Assembly (NCBI GenBank): GCA_047630175.1
Contig: JBLHVI010000025.1
Coordinates: forward strand, 1 to 44,456
Direction: 5' to 3'
DNA length: 44,456 nt
DNA from: UBA4582 sp047630175
GTDB lineage: Bacteria; Pseudomonadota; Gammaproteobacteria; Pseudomonadales; Azotimanducaceae
The position numbers were made by a program, and so were the translations under genes. The notes beneath the pieces were generated by a model. The model had not been told where the DNA came from, searched no databases, and worked only from the letters and a program-made list of their open reading frames with translations. The number at the start of each line of letters is the position of its first letter. Position 1 is the first letter of the stretch. This document shows positions 17,352-26,325 of this stretch, piece by piece.

Positions 17352-17494
17352 TCGTCGTTCGTCCGAAGCCGGGAATAGCTTTTGGGACAGGAATTGCTTT
17401 CCGTAGCAGCGACTTATCCGTCCGCGTTGCTTATCAAGGGACAGTCGAATTTACTCAGCTGCTGACGCGCTGCTGGGCTCGGAGTGCAATTCTA

Positions 17495-19345
17495 ATGATG
17501 CTGAAAAAGCCGTCATACCTATGTCTTTTCCCCCTGTTAATAACTCATCACGCAGCGTTCGCTGCGGATTCTCGTAACCAAGCACAGACTTCCTTGATTG
17601 AAGAAGAGATTGTTGTCACTGCATTACGGCTTGACACAACAGCGCAGCAATCGGGCGCGAGTATTTCAATTATCGACGAGGAACTAATTCGCCAGCGAGG
17701 CTACAATTTTGTGTCTGATGCGATAGTCAGCGCGTCGGGTGTCACCCTCAATCAAAACGGCCCCTTTGGCGGCCAAGCCAGCGTCAGAATTCGTGGCGCC
17801 AGCAGCCCCCAAACACTCGTGTTGATTGACGGGGTACCCGCCAACGACACGACCTCACCCGGAGGCGGTTTCAATTTTGGTGCCGTGGATACCCTAGATG
17901 TCCAATCTATCGAGATTCTTAAAGGGCCGCAGTCTACCTTGTGGGGCAGTGATGCGATTGGCGGCGTGGTAAATATTGTGTCTAAACCTGTTGAAGACGG
18001 GTTTACTGGCAACGTCAGCGCCTCGGGGGGTAGTTTCGGTAGTCGGCGGCTGTCAGCGTCGGCGTCTGCAGGCGGCGAGATAGGTGATATTCGGATTAGC
18101 TATGCAGACGTAGACACAGACGGCGTCTCTAAAGCCGATGAAGATGACGGTAATACTGAGGACGATAACTTTGATTCTCAGACCCTGACGATCAAGGGCG
18201 GTTTGAACCTAGGCGAAGTCGCTCGGCTCGACATTAACCTCAGAAAAACCGAGGCATTAACCGAGTTTGACGGTTTTGGTGCGGCAACGGGTGTAGTAGA
18301 TGCGGATGAAGTCAGTGACACCAGCCAGACTTCAGCGCAAGCTGCTTTAAGCTTTAACTTGTTGAGTGATCGACTCGAAAATACGCTGACCTTTGGTAGT
18401 ACTCGTATCGATCGAGAGAATTTTTCGGATGGCACATCGAGTTTCAGCGCTGAAGGTGAGCGCACGTTGCTACGTTATCAAGGTGCTGTCGATATCGCAG
18501 GCAACCAACGCTTTTCATTCGGTTATGAATCAGAAAAAAGCGAGTCTGGCACTGACGAAAGTACAATCAATGGAACATTTGCGCTGTACCGTATTAACCC
18601 TATTGAAGACGTTACGGTATCGTTGGGGGTGAGAAGAGATGATCATGATATCTTTGGCGCAGAGACCGTCGGTCGAGTGGCTGCGGCTTGGCAGGTTGCC
18701 GAGACGACACTGATTCACAGTAGTTGGGGGCAGGGGTTTAAAGCGCCGACGATTTTCCAGACGACTTTTTTCTGCTGTGGTGCCACTGCTGCCAATACGG
18801 CCTTGTTGCCTGAGTCCAGCGATGCCTTTGATATTGGTGTTAATTACGGTTTTGCAGCAGGCGCTGGAACCATTGGCCTGACTTATTTCAGACAAGACAC
18901 TGAAAACCAAATCGACTTTTCGTTTGCCATAGGTGGTTATGAAAACATCTCAGTCGTGAACGCCCGTGGTGTTGAATTGGAACTTAGCATGGATATTTCT
19001 GATGCCTGGTCGGTGGCCACCAACCTGTCCTATATTAACAGTGAAGATGGCGCAGGCGACAAACTGGCGCGTCTGCCGCAGAAAACAGCTGATATGTCGC
19101 TCGCTTGGCGGCCCGTTGAGAAACTCATGACAAACATCGTCGTGATTTACAACGACGAAGAGATTGACAGTCGTGGCACCGTTGACAGCTGGACTCGCGT
19201 AGACCTGTCTGCTAGCTATCAAGTGCAAAACAATATCGAACTTTTCGCCCGTATTGAAAACTTGCTGGATGAAGACTATCAGCAGATTTTTGGTTACGGC
19301 ACGCCGGAATTGTCTGGTTATGTTGGCGCCAGCTATCAGTTTTAA
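17495..19345 (+). CDS. btuB: TonB-dependent cobalamin receptor BtuB
   Basis: Outer-membrane corrinoid receptor, 616 residues (E. coli BtuB is about the same). Signal peptide (MMLKKPSYLCLFPLLITHHAAFA), TonB box EIVVTAL, plug with VRIRGASSPQTLVLIDGVPAND and LWGSDAIGGVVNIV, then a barrel ending in GASYQF. The frame is open back to a GTG at 17330, but that lies inside the riboswitch B12 box. The real start is the ATGATG at 17495/17498, with GGAG at 17481. It heads btuB-btuF-btuC-btuD-cobQ behind a B12 riboswitch, which makes the substrate assignment strong. Confidence 0.95.
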   Translation: MMLKKPSYLCLFPLLITHHAAFAADSRNQAQTSLIEEEIVVTALRLDTTAQQSGASISIIDEELIRQRGYNFVSDAIVSASGVTLNQNGPFGGQASVRIRGASSPQTLVLIDGVPANDTTSPGGGFNFGAVDTLDVQSIEILKGPQSTLWGSDAIGGVVNIVSKPVEDGFTGNVSASGGSFGSRRLSASASAGGEIGDIRISYADVDTDGVSKADEDDGNTEDDNFDSQTLTIKGGLNLGEVARLDINLRKTEALTEFDGFGAATGVVDADEVSDTSQTSAQAALSFNLLSDRLENTLTFGSTRIDRENFSDGTSSFSAEGERTLLRYQGAVDIAGNQRFSFGYESEKSESGTDESTINGTFALYRINPIEDVTVSLGVRRDDHDIFGAETVGRVAAAWQVAETTLIHSSWGQGFKAPTIFQTTFFCCGATAANTALLPESSDAFDIGVNYGFAAGAGTIGLTYFRQDTENQIDFSFAIGGYENISVVNARGVELELSMDISDAWSVATNLSYINSEDGAGDKLARLPQKTADMSLAWRPVEKLMTNIVVIYNDEEIDSRGTVDSWTRVDLSASYQVQNNIELFARIENLLDEDYQQIFGYGTPELSGYVGASYQF

Positions 19346-19401
19346 CAGTATAGGTTGTTAAGAGACAGTCGAGACCTTCGAGAGAAGTAAGAGAGCTGAG
19401 T

Positions 19402-20349
19402 ATGACGACGGTCAAGCAATTAGTGACAATGACGCTGGTGGGCTTTTGTAGCCTGCCAGCCGTTCTTTGGGCTGACCGAATGAGTAACGCGACTTCTGTG
19501 GTTAGTCTCGACTACTGCGCTGATCAATACGTGTTAAAACTGGTGGCTCATGACCGCGTGTTGTCGCTATCAAAAGATTCAACGCGTGAATTTGCCTACA
19601 TGCGTGAGGCCGCGCGGGACTTTCCTAAAGTCAGGCCGGTGGCTGAAGATATCATTGCGCTGCAGCCTGATCTAATCGTTAGAACTTATGGTGGTGGGCC
19701 GAATATCACTCAGTTTTTTACGCGGCTGGATATCCCGGTCTTGCAGATCGGCTATGCCAACACGGTAGACAGTATCAAGGATGTGATTAATACCGTTGCT
19801 ATGCAGCTGGGTGTTCCTCAAACGGGCGATAACATCATTGCTGATATGGAGCGGCGTATTGCTGCGCTACCGCAGTCTGCGCAAGCCCGGCAGACGTTGT
19901 ACGTGACGCCTGGTGGCGTTACGGGTGGGCCTGGCACGTTGGTGAATTCAATGATGACCGTCGCGGGTGTTGCTAATTATCAGACGCAATCTGGGTGGCG
20001 CAGCTTACCGCTGGAAGCGTTAGCCTATGAAAAGCCACACCTGGTGGCAACCGCATTTTATGGTGACAAGACGAGTCACGGTAATTTCTGGTCTGCGGCG
20101 CGTCATCCCGTGATTCGCGACCAGCTGGGCACTACCGAGAGTGTTGCCCTGCGCGGCGCCACCACAGCATGCGGTGGTTGGTTTATCGTCGATGCCATTG
20201 AGTTGCTGGCAAGCGCCGCGGCGGGGGTGGAAAACGCGGCGGGGGTGGAAAACGCGGCGGGGGTGGAAAACGCGGCGGGGGTGGATAGCGCGGCGAGTGT
20301 GAACAGTGCGACAAAAATAGACAACCCAGCGAAGGCGGCATCGCGATGA
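19402..20349 (+). CDS. btuF: Periplasmic corrinoid-binding protein BtuF with repetitive C-terminal tail
   Basis: ABC-type substrate-binding protein of the helical-backbone class, expected to carry cobalamin/cobinamide from BtuB to BtuCD. Signal peptide ending at LWA (about residue 24); the mature domain begins SVVSLDYCADQYVLKL and includes DIIALQPDLIV, as in BtuF relatives. Residues 273-315 are an odd tail of hexapeptides (AAGVEN three times, then AAGVDS, AASVNS, ATKIDN) encoded by an 18-bp tandem repeat. The family normally ends before this tail. Start ATG after GAGAGCTGAGT. It overlaps btuC by 4 bp (ATGA). Confidence 0.9.
   Translation: MTTVKQLVTMTLVGFCSLPAVLWADRMSNATSVVSLDYCADQYVLKLVAHDRVLSLSKDSTREFAYMREAARDFPKVRPVAEDIIALQPDLIVRTYGGGPNITQFFTRLDIPVLQIGYANTVDSIKDVINTVAMQLGVPQTGDNIIADMERRIAALPQSAQARQTLYVTPGGVTGGPGTLVNSMMTVAGVANYQTQSGWRSLPLEALAYEKPHLVATAFYGDKTSHGNFWSAARHPVIRDQLGTTESVALRGATTACGGWFIVDAIELLASAAAGVENAAGVENAAGVENAAGVDSAASVNSATKIDNPAKAASR
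20218..20325 (+). repeat. 18-bp tandem repeat encoding hexapeptides at the btuF 3' end
   Basis: The unit GCGGCGGGGGTGGAAAAC is present in three identical copies (20218-20271), then three increasingly diverged copies to 20325. The order of decay, perfect first and diverged last, suggests recent expansion at the 5' side. Confidence 0.92.
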
Positions 20350-21341
20350 GAAATCCACAACTCAACGGTGTGTTACTGCTACTGAGTCTTGTGCTCATTG
20401 TGATAGCCGTGTTGCTGGGTTCAACACCGCTGGGGTTGATGCAAGTACTGCAGGCTTTGATCGGCCAAGGCTCTGCTGGGGACGCTATTGTTGTCTGGGA
20501 AATTCGCCTGCCACGTGCTATCGCGGCTTACCTTGTGGGTGCTGCGCTGGGGCTTAGTGGCGCAGCCATGCAGGGACTGCTACGTAATCCTCTGGCTGAG
20601 CCCGGCGTGCTAGGTGTCTCAGCGAGTGCTTCGTTGTTCGCCACGTTTACGCTTTATTTTGGCTTTTCGGCGCTATCGAGTTTCATTTTGCCCCTAGCGG
20701 CCATCAGTGGCGCGCTGGTGGCAACGAGCTTTCTTGCGTTGGTCGCAACGCGGGTCAACTCGGTGGTGGCGTTAATACTGATCGGAGTCGGTATCTCAAG
20801 CTTTACCGGTGCTCTTATGACGCTGCTAATGAATTTAGCGCCGAACCCTTTTTCATTGTCTGATATGGTCAATTGGATGATGGGCACTGTCGCCAATCGC
20901 AGCTTCGACGACATTGCTTTTGCGGCGCCGTTCCTCGGACTAGGTGTCATTTTGATACTGCTGTCTGGACGCGACCTGTCGGCGTTTACGCTCGGCGAAG
21001 AAGCGGCAGCGGGCATTGGCGTCGATCTGCAAAAAGTTCGGCTAAAAATAGTTTTTGGCACCGGATTGTGTACGGGTGCTGCAGTCGCTATTGCTGGTGC
21101 GGTGGGTTTTGTCGGTATCGTTGCGCCACACTTGGTGCGGCCCCATGTAGATCATGAACCAGCGGCAACCTTGATGCCTTCGGCGTTGCTAGGTGGCGCG
21201 ATTTTGGTTGCGGCGGATATTTTTATCCGAGTTGTGCCAACCAACACAGAGCTTAAGTTGGGCGTGGTTGCGGCGCTGTTGGGCGCACCGATTTTTGTAT
21301 GGATTGCCTCACAACGCATGATGGGCAATAGCAATGACTGA
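20346..21341 (+). CDS. btuC: Cobalamin ABC transporter permease BtuC
   Basis: FecCD/BtuC-family inner-membrane permease, 331 residues with about ten membrane segments. Characteristic stretches: RLPRAIAAYLVGAALGLSG, GLLRNPLAEPGVLGVSA, and near the C-terminus GFVGIVAPHLVRP, the coupling region that contacts the ATPase. Start overlaps the btuF stop (ATGA); its end overlaps btuD by 8 bp. Operon position behind btuB and a B12 riboswitch supports corrinoid rather than siderophore transport. Confidence 0.94.
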   Translation: MRNPQLNGVLLLLSLVLIVIAVLLGSTPLGLMQVLQALIGQGSAGDAIVVWEIRLPRAIAAYLVGAALGLSGAAMQGLLRNPLAEPGVLGVSASASLFATFTLYFGFSALSSFILPLAAISGALVATSFLALVATRVNSVVALILIGVGISSFTGALMTLLMNLAPNPFSLSDMVNWMMGTVANRSFDDIAFAAPFLGLGVILILLSGRDLSAFTLGEEAAAGIGVDLQKVRLKIVFGTGLCTGAAVAIAGAVGFVGIVAPHLVRPHVDHEPAATLMPSALLGGAILVAADIFIRVVPTNTELKLGVVAALLGAPIFVWIASQRMMGNSND

Positions 21342-22107
21342 GTTGAAACTGGACAACATCAGCCTCGCTATTGATGGTAAGACGATTCTTGATAGCGTCA
21401 ACCTGACCGTAAGAACCGGTGAGCTTGCGGTGTTATTGGGAGCCAATGGTGCGGGCAAAAGTAGTGTCTTGCGATGTGCGCTGGGGCTGGTGCCGGCGGC
21501 GACCGGTGACGCGCGCATTGATCAGCTACCGTTACGGCGCATTTCGACGCTGCAGCGGGCAAAACTCGCAGCCTATCTTCCCCAGCGCAGGCCGATGGCC
21601 TGGCCAGTGAAGGTCTTCGATGTGGTTTCGTTGGGACGTTACGCCTATGGTGTGCGCCTGGGTAGACTCAAGGGTGTGGATCTCGCATTGGTAGAGGCAG
21701 CTATTGACGCCTGCGATCTGCAGTCCTTGCGGGATCGCCGTATGGACACGCTTTCCGGTGGCGAGTCGGCGCGGGTGCATTGCGCTCGTGCCTTTGCGGC
21801 TGATGCCGCGTTGCTGCTGGCAGATGAGCCCAATGCCGCCCTCGACCCCAAGCACGAGCTCGGTATCATGCAGTTGATTCGCAACTATGTTGACGGTGGG
21901 CGGGGTGCGTTAGTGGTAGCCCATGAAGCAAATCTAGCGGCGCGTTTTGCAGACCGGCTGATCTGGATGCGTGACGGCCGTATCTACGCTGACGGTACCG
22001 TGGCAGAGACGATGACGCCGGCGATGATGGCAGAAATTTATGGCGTGAAGGCGCAGATTCATCAGGTAGCAGGTCATACCAACGTGACAATACTGGATGC
22101 TTTGTGA
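21334..22107 (+). CDS. btuD: Cobalamin ABC transporter ATPase BtuD
   Basis: ABC ATPase of 257 residues. Walker A GANGAGKSS (36-44), Q-loop near YLPQRRP (81-87), signature LSGGES (140-145), Walker B LLLADEP (160-166) and switch histidine in VVAHEA. It pairs with BtuC, whose gene it overlaps by 8 bp, and its stop overlaps the GTG of cobQ by 4 bp. FecE/HmuV-like ATPases look similar, so the cobalamin assignment comes from the operon. Confidence 0.93.
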   Translation: MTELKLDNISLAIDGKTILDSVNLTVRTGELAVLLGANGAGKSSVLRCALGLVPAATGDARIDQLPLRRISTLQRAKLAAYLPQRRPMAWPVKVFDVVSLGRYAYGVRLGRLKGVDLALVEAAIDACDLQSLRDRRMDTLSGGESARVHCARAFAADAALLLADEPNAALDPKHELGIMQLIRNYVDGGRGALVVAHEANLAARFADRLIWMRDGRIYADGTVAETMTPAMMAEIYGVKAQIHQVAGHTNVTILDAL

Positions 22108-23633
22108 CAGCTCGCAGTTTGATGTTTCAGGGCACGGGCTCCGATGTTGGTAAATCAATTATTGTTGCTGGTTTATGCCGTCTTGCCAGTAACCGGGGTT
22201 TTCGTGTCGCACCCTTTAAGCCGCAGAACATGTCTAACAATGCCGCAGTGTGCGTTGATGGCGGTGAAATTGGGCGTGCTCAAGCGTTACAAGCCTTGGC
22301 ATGTCGCTTACCCAACAGTGTGCATTTTAACCCCGTGTTGCTCAAGCCGCAGACCGATCAGTCGGCGCAAATCATCGTTCAGGGTCAGCCCCTTGAGGTG
22401 CAGAGTGCTGCTGGCTATATGCGTGGCACCCGGCGCTCTTTGCTACCCAGCGTGTTGCAAAGCCATGGGGTGCTGGCGGCGCAGTATGACCTCATTCTGG
22501 TGGAAGGCGCGGGGAGTGCAGCGGAGGTTAATTTGCGTGCGGGAGATATTGCCAATATGGGATTTGCGCGTGCGACCAATACGCCGGTATGTCTGATTGC
22601 TGACATAGAGCGTGGTGGTGTCATTGCCGCGCTGGCAGGTACACACTCGGTGTTGTCGGCCGAAGATCGGGCGCTGGTGAAGAGCTTCATCATCAATAAA
22701 TTTCGTGGTGATCCAAGACTGTTTGACGATGGATTGCGGTATATTCGCGATTTCACGGGGTGGCGCAGTAATGGCGTCATTCCCTGGCTACCCATGGTAA
22801 GTCAGCTTCCCGAGGAAGATGGGGTGCAATTGGAGCAATCGCGCGTTTTGGTCGCGGCAGAACCTGCGGGAGAGTCTCTCGCTATCGCTGGCGGTCAGCG
22901 CCTCAGAATTGCGGCGCCGATGTTGCCACGTATCGCCAACTTTGATGATCTGGACCCTCTGAAGATGGAGCCTGGTGTTGACGTCGTGTTCGTACCGCCG
23001 GGACAGCCTATTCCTTTAGATGTTGATGCTGTCATTTTGCTGGGGACGAAATCAGCTATTGGTGATTTGCGATTTTTGTATGCGCAGGGTTGGCATCATG
23101 ATATCAAGGCGATATCGCGCGCCGGTGGTCATGTGCTGGGGATCTGTGGCGGCTATCAAATGCTCGGAAACGTCATTCATGATGAGCAGGGCTTCGATGG
23201 CACACCAGGTGCGGAGCAGGGACTGGGCCTGCTGGATGTAGAGACCACCATGCTACCGCAAAAAACAGTCGTGCACAGCCATGGTCAGCACGTGGCTAGT
23301 GGGCTGGCATTGTCTGGTTATGAAATTCATATGGGCGTCACTAAGGGGTCTGCCGCGGACCATCCCTTTGCACAGCTTCAATCAGGTGCCGATGGCGCAG
23401 TCGCGGCTGGAGGCAAAGTCTGCGGCACTTATCTGCACGGCCTGTTTACCGCAGATGCCTTTCGTCACGCTTGGTTGGAACAGTTGCGATCCGGTATTGA
23501 GTCATCGCGACATCCTTTACCAACTAACAGGCTGCAAAACTATGAGGCCAAGGTTGACAGCCTGCTGGATGCGCTAGCCGCAGAGCTTGAAGTCTACCTT
23601 GATGTTGACGCGCTATTCGCCGATGCTCGGTAA
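22104..23633 (+). CDS. cobQ: Cobyric acid synthase CobQ/CbiP
   Basis: ATP- and glutamine-dependent amidase that converts adenosyl-cobyrinic a,c-diamide to cobyric acid (four amidations). 509 residues. N-terminal dethiobiotin-synthetase-like domain with P-loop GTGSDVGKS (10-18) and VEGAGSAAEVNLR; C-terminal class I-like glutamine amidotransferase with nucleophile C348 in GICGGYQ and H445 in GTYLHGLF. Start is a GTG overlapping the btuD stop (GTGA); an ATG at 22122 is possible but would leave only three residues before the P-loop. It is the last gene of the riboswitch-headed operon. Confidence 0.95.
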   Translation: MTARSLMFQGTGSDVGKSIIVAGLCRLASNRGFRVAPFKPQNMSNNAAVCVDGGEIGRAQALQALACRLPNSVHFNPVLLKPQTDQSAQIIVQGQPLEVQSAAGYMRGTRRSLLPSVLQSHGVLAAQYDLILVEGAGSAAEVNLRAGDIANMGFARATNTPVCLIADIERGGVIAALAGTHSVLSAEDRALVKSFIINKFRGDPRLFDDGLRYIRDFTGWRSNGVIPWLPMVSQLPEEDGVQLEQSRVLVAAEPAGESLAIAGGQRLRIAAPMLPRIANFDDLDPLKMEPGVDVVFVPPGQPIPLDVDAVILLGTKSAIGDLRFLYAQGWHHDIKAISRAGGHVLGICGGYQMLGNVIHDEQGFDGTPGAEQGLGLLDVETTMLPQKTVVHSHGQHVASGLALSGYEIHMGVTKGSAADHPFAQLQSGADGAVAAGGKVCGTYLHGLFTADAFRHAWLEQLRSGIESSRHPLPTNRLQNYEAKVDSLLDALAAELEVYLDVDALFADAR

Positions 23634-23682
23634 GCTATTTTATGGGTAAATGCTTAGCAACCTGTGTTTGTTAACGAATAAT

Positions 23683-24189
23683 TCAGGACTTAATGTTTAT
23701 GGGAATACCCGCCACTACTAGCTCAACGCGCTGGGCGATAGCTGCCATATGTTGATTCAGTCGACCTTGGTAATCGCGAAACTCACGGCCCATCTTTGAG
23801 TCGGGTACGACGCCCTGGCCGACCTCATTGCTGACCACTACATAGTGACCGTTGGCGTTAGTAAAGAACGCCGCCAGCTTGTCTACTTCAGCATCAACGT
23901 CGCGCTCGTAGTGCATCAGGTTACCGAGCCAGACGGTTAGACAATCCACGACAATTAGCGAGGTTGTATCATCTAGGGTCGACAGCGTAGTGGTCAGATT
24001 GACCGGCGCATCGACGGTCTGCCAGCTATGGTCGCGCTCGCTGCGGTGCTTCTCGATACGATCCTGCATTTCCTCATCGATGGCCTCACTGGTGGCGACA
24101 AAAAGCTGCCGACTGTAGCCGGTAACATCAACTGTTAATGCATGACGACTCTTGCCGGATCGAGCGCCGCCGAGAATTAGATGAAGCAT
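23683..24189 (-). CDS. cobU: Bifunctional adenosylcobinamide kinase/guanylyltransferase CobU (CobP)
   Basis: Phosphorylates adenosylcobinamide and then transfers GMP to it, feeding CobS. 168 residues with P-loop GGARSGKS (8-15), VDCLTVWLGN, and NEVGQGVVPDSKMGREFRDY. The histidine expected for the guanylylated intermediate fits the KHRSERDHSW segment. Convergent with cobQ with a 49-bp gap, and downstream of the hydrolase gene on the same strand. With cobT, cobS, cobC and cobO it completes nucleotide-loop assembly. Confidence 0.95.
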   Translation of the reverse strand: MLHLILGGARSGKSRHALTVDVTGYSRQLFVATSEAIDEEMQDRIEKHRSERDHSWQTVDAPVNLTTTLSTLDDTTSLIVVDCLTVWLGNLMHYERDVDAEVDKLAAFFTNANGHYVVVSNEVGQGVVPDSKMGREFRDYQGRLNQHMAAIAQRVELVVAGIPINIKS

Positions 24190-24257
24190 AAAGCATTCCT
24201 TGCATAAGATAGCGTTGTTAAGAGCGTATTAATAACAGTGATTTTCCCACTGGCTTG

Positions 24258-24980
24258 TTAAGGAGTACTTTCCAATGCTAGTTGTTCATCGACCCACGCC
24301 CCAACGATACGGCCGGCCTCCGAGTAGGCGTCCTCACTAGACTGGCGAGTGCGCTTAAGTGTTTTCAGACTGTGGTCTGCCGTATCCACTTTATGCAAAC
24401 GCGCGTTGGCGAGCGTATTGATAATGGGCTCGAGTAAATCCAGCGAGGCGAGTGTATCTCTGGTGCCCGAAACAAAGAGCTGGGGAATTTGTATAGCACC
24501 CAGATGTGCCGCTCGTACTACCCCCGGGTTTTTACTTGGGTGGAGCGGAAACGAGAAATATACGACGCCCCTGATGTCGACGCTTTGGTCTGCTCGATTG
24601 TTTATGGCAGCCTCATTCGTTGCTAAATAGTGCGAGCTCATCCTGCCGCCGAATGAATGGCCGCATAAAAAAGTGGGTAGCTGGGGTTCTCGCGTCGCGG
24701 CAAGTCTGAGTGCGTTGCCAATTGTGCTCAGGCATACCGGCAGCGTGTCGGTGCGACCGCCACCAGCCTGCATATACGGAAAGTTATAGCGTAGCGTGTC
24801 AATATTGTTGTGACTAAGGGCGTCAGCCAGATGCTGCATATGGTGATGTTGCATATTGGCACCCGCGCCATGGCCAAACACTAAGCGTGCGACGGGCCGT
24901 TCAGTCGCTTGGTACAGAGCGCTGACGATGCCCTTTTCTGGGCTGGCAATGAAGGTTAGATGTTGCAATGGGATTGTCAT
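24258..24980 (-). CDS. Alpha/beta hydrolase of the KANL3/Tex30-like family
   Basis: Cytoplasmic alpha/beta-hydrolase of about 240 residues. VFGHGAGANMQHHHMQHLA is typical of the KANL3/Tex30/YqiA-like group. The nucleophile elbow is GHSFGGRM; a late aspartate (SGTRDTLA) and histidine (TADHSL) complete a plausible catalytic triad. Substrate unknown. The ATG overlaps the stop of a small upstream ORF (TAATG), suggesting translational coupling; GTG codons nine to twelve bases earlier are less likely starts. It lies upstream of cobU on the same strand, but the 68-bp gap gives no proof of a shared role. Confidence 0.85.
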   Translation of the reverse strand: MTIPLQHLTFIASPEKGIVSALYQATERPVARLVFGHGAGANMQHHHMQHLADALSHNNIDTLRYNFPYMQAGGGRTDTLPVCLSTIGNALRLAATREPQLPTFLCGHSFGGRMSSHYLATNEAAINNRADQSVDIRGVVYFSFPLHPSKNPGVVRAAHLGAIQIPQLFVSGTRDTLASLDLLEPIINTLANARLHKVDTADHSLKTLKRTRQSSEDAYSEAGRIVGAWVDEQLALESTP

Positions 24981-25135
24981 TAGCACCACGGCTGACGGTG
25001 GCCGTCACGCTCGTTACCACGCTTGTCATTGCCGGTTAACCGTGCCTTATCGTCACGCGGGTTGGTGGGGTGGTTGCCGTGATGCGGAACGTGTAGTCGT
25101 GTACCGTGCTGAGTGTAGGTAAATCCGAGATCCAT
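24980..25135 (-). CDS. Possible small His-rich hydrophilic protein (51 aa)
   Basis: Open frame from an ATG at 25135 to a TAA that overlaps the hydrolase start codon by one base. It encodes 51 residues with six histidines (TYTQHGTRLHVPHHGNH near the N-terminus), many D/R/N/K, and ends QPWC. The frame stays open and protein-like for about 28 more codons upstream (LYFGTNARISARL just before the ATG), so the true start might be earlier, at a non-ATG codon. No clear ribosome site. I do not recognise a family. The stop-start coupling is the main argument that it is real. Confidence 0.4.
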   Translation of the reverse strand: MDLGFTYTQHGTRLHVPHHGNHPTNPRDDKARLTGNDKRGNERDGHRQPWC

Positions 25136-25322
25136 TAGGCGAGCGCTGATTCTTGCGTTGGTGCCAAAGTATAACCGATCCTCGGTAGTGACGGCCCTAA
25201 ATAAAAGGCATCGATTTATCCAAATGTTGCACTAATTAATGGCCACAGGCTTACGCCGCAGACCAAGTAACAAGCTTGTCAGCAACAGGTCTAGCGGTTG
25301 GCCTGCTGCATGACTGTGTGTA

Positions 25323-26234
25323 TCAAAATATGGAAAGCCCGGTTTTTGTGGTAAATAGTTCGAGGGCCTTGATGCCCAGCACCGAATTACCCTGCTCGTT
25401 GAGTTCAGGGCTCCAAACCGCAATACTAAGTTTGCCCGGTATCACCGCGGCAACGCCGCCGCCTACGCCACTCTTGCCTGGCATGCCAACCTTGTAGGCA
25501 AACTCACCGGATTCATCGTAAAAACCACAGGTCAGCATAATGGCATTCATGCGCTTGGTCTGGCTGGCGGTCAAAATACGTTGGCCTGTGCAGGGTACAA
25601 CACCTGCATTGGCTAAAAAAACAAAGCTGCGAGCTAAGCCCGCACACGTCATAGTGATGGCGCATTGATGACAGTAAGCGTCCAGTACCTGATCAACTTC
25701 GTGGTTAATATTGCCTCGTCCCTTCATATAATTCACTAGGGCAGCGTTGTTGTAGCCAGTGAGTTTCTCTGACTTGGCAACTTCTTCGTCGTAGTAAATG
25801 TCAGAGCAGCGCAGCTGGCGAACGAATGCCAGCATGTCAGCGTTGGCATCGACAAGATGATCCAGCAGCACATCAACGACGAGCAAGGCGCCCGCGTTGA
25901 TAAATGGATTCCGCGGAATGCCATTTTCATACTCAAGCTGAACGAGCGAGTTAAAAGGGTTGCCGGAAGGCTCCATGTCGACTCGCTGCCACAAGGCATC
26001 ACCGATGAGGCTAGTTGCCAACGCCAGATTAAAAACCTTAGAGACACTTTGGATAGAGAAGCGCTCTTGGCTGTCGCCCAATTGAAAGCAATCACCATCT
26101 AGTGTTTCAACGGCGATACCAAATTTGTGCGGATTAACGCGCTTTAACGGCTCTATGTAGTTGGCTACCTGGCCCTGACCGAACAGGTGTTGAACTTCCT
26201 CGGATATTTCTTCGAGGATGGGCTGGTAATCCAT
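25323..26234 (-). CDS. glsA: Glutaminase GlsA
   Basis: Hydrolyses glutamine to glutamate and ammonia. 303 residues, serine-dependent glutaminase fold. SIQSVSKVF holds the catalytic SxxK pair; NPFINAGALL, GYNNAAL and CGFYDESGEFAYKVGMPGKSGVGGG are family landmarks. The frame is open to 26303, but homologues start with the equivalent of MDYQPILEEI, so the ATG at 26234 is preferred. It is divergent from the urea transporter operon over a 369-bp region, in keeping with a nitrogen-metabolism neighbourhood. Confidence 0.95.
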   Translation of the reverse strand: MDYQPILEEISEEVQHLFGQGQVANYIEPLKRVNPHKFGIAVETLDGDCFQLGDSQERFSIQSVSKVFNLALATSLIGDALWQRVDMEPSGNPFNSLVQLEYENGIPRNPFINAGALLVVDVLLDHLVDANADMLAFVRQLRCSDIYYDEEVAKSEKLTGYNNAALVNYMKGRGNINHEVDQVLDAYCHQCAITMTCAGLARSFVFLANAGVVPCTGQRILTASQTKRMNAIMLTCGFYDESGEFAYKVGMPGKSGVGGGVAAVIPGKLSIAVWSPELNEQGNSVLGIKALELFTTKTGLSIF

Positions 26235-26325
26235 GAGGGTTCTGACTGCAGTATAGGAAGGCGAGCAGTGTATAACGATAAGCGACAGTAAAAAATGAAT
26301 CATTATGATTCGTTCATAGCTGTTC

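Noticed and set aside
17330..17494. Open extension of btuB from a GTG at 17330
   Set aside because: It begins inside the riboswitch B12 box and encodes no signal peptide; the signal peptide and ribosome site fit 17495.
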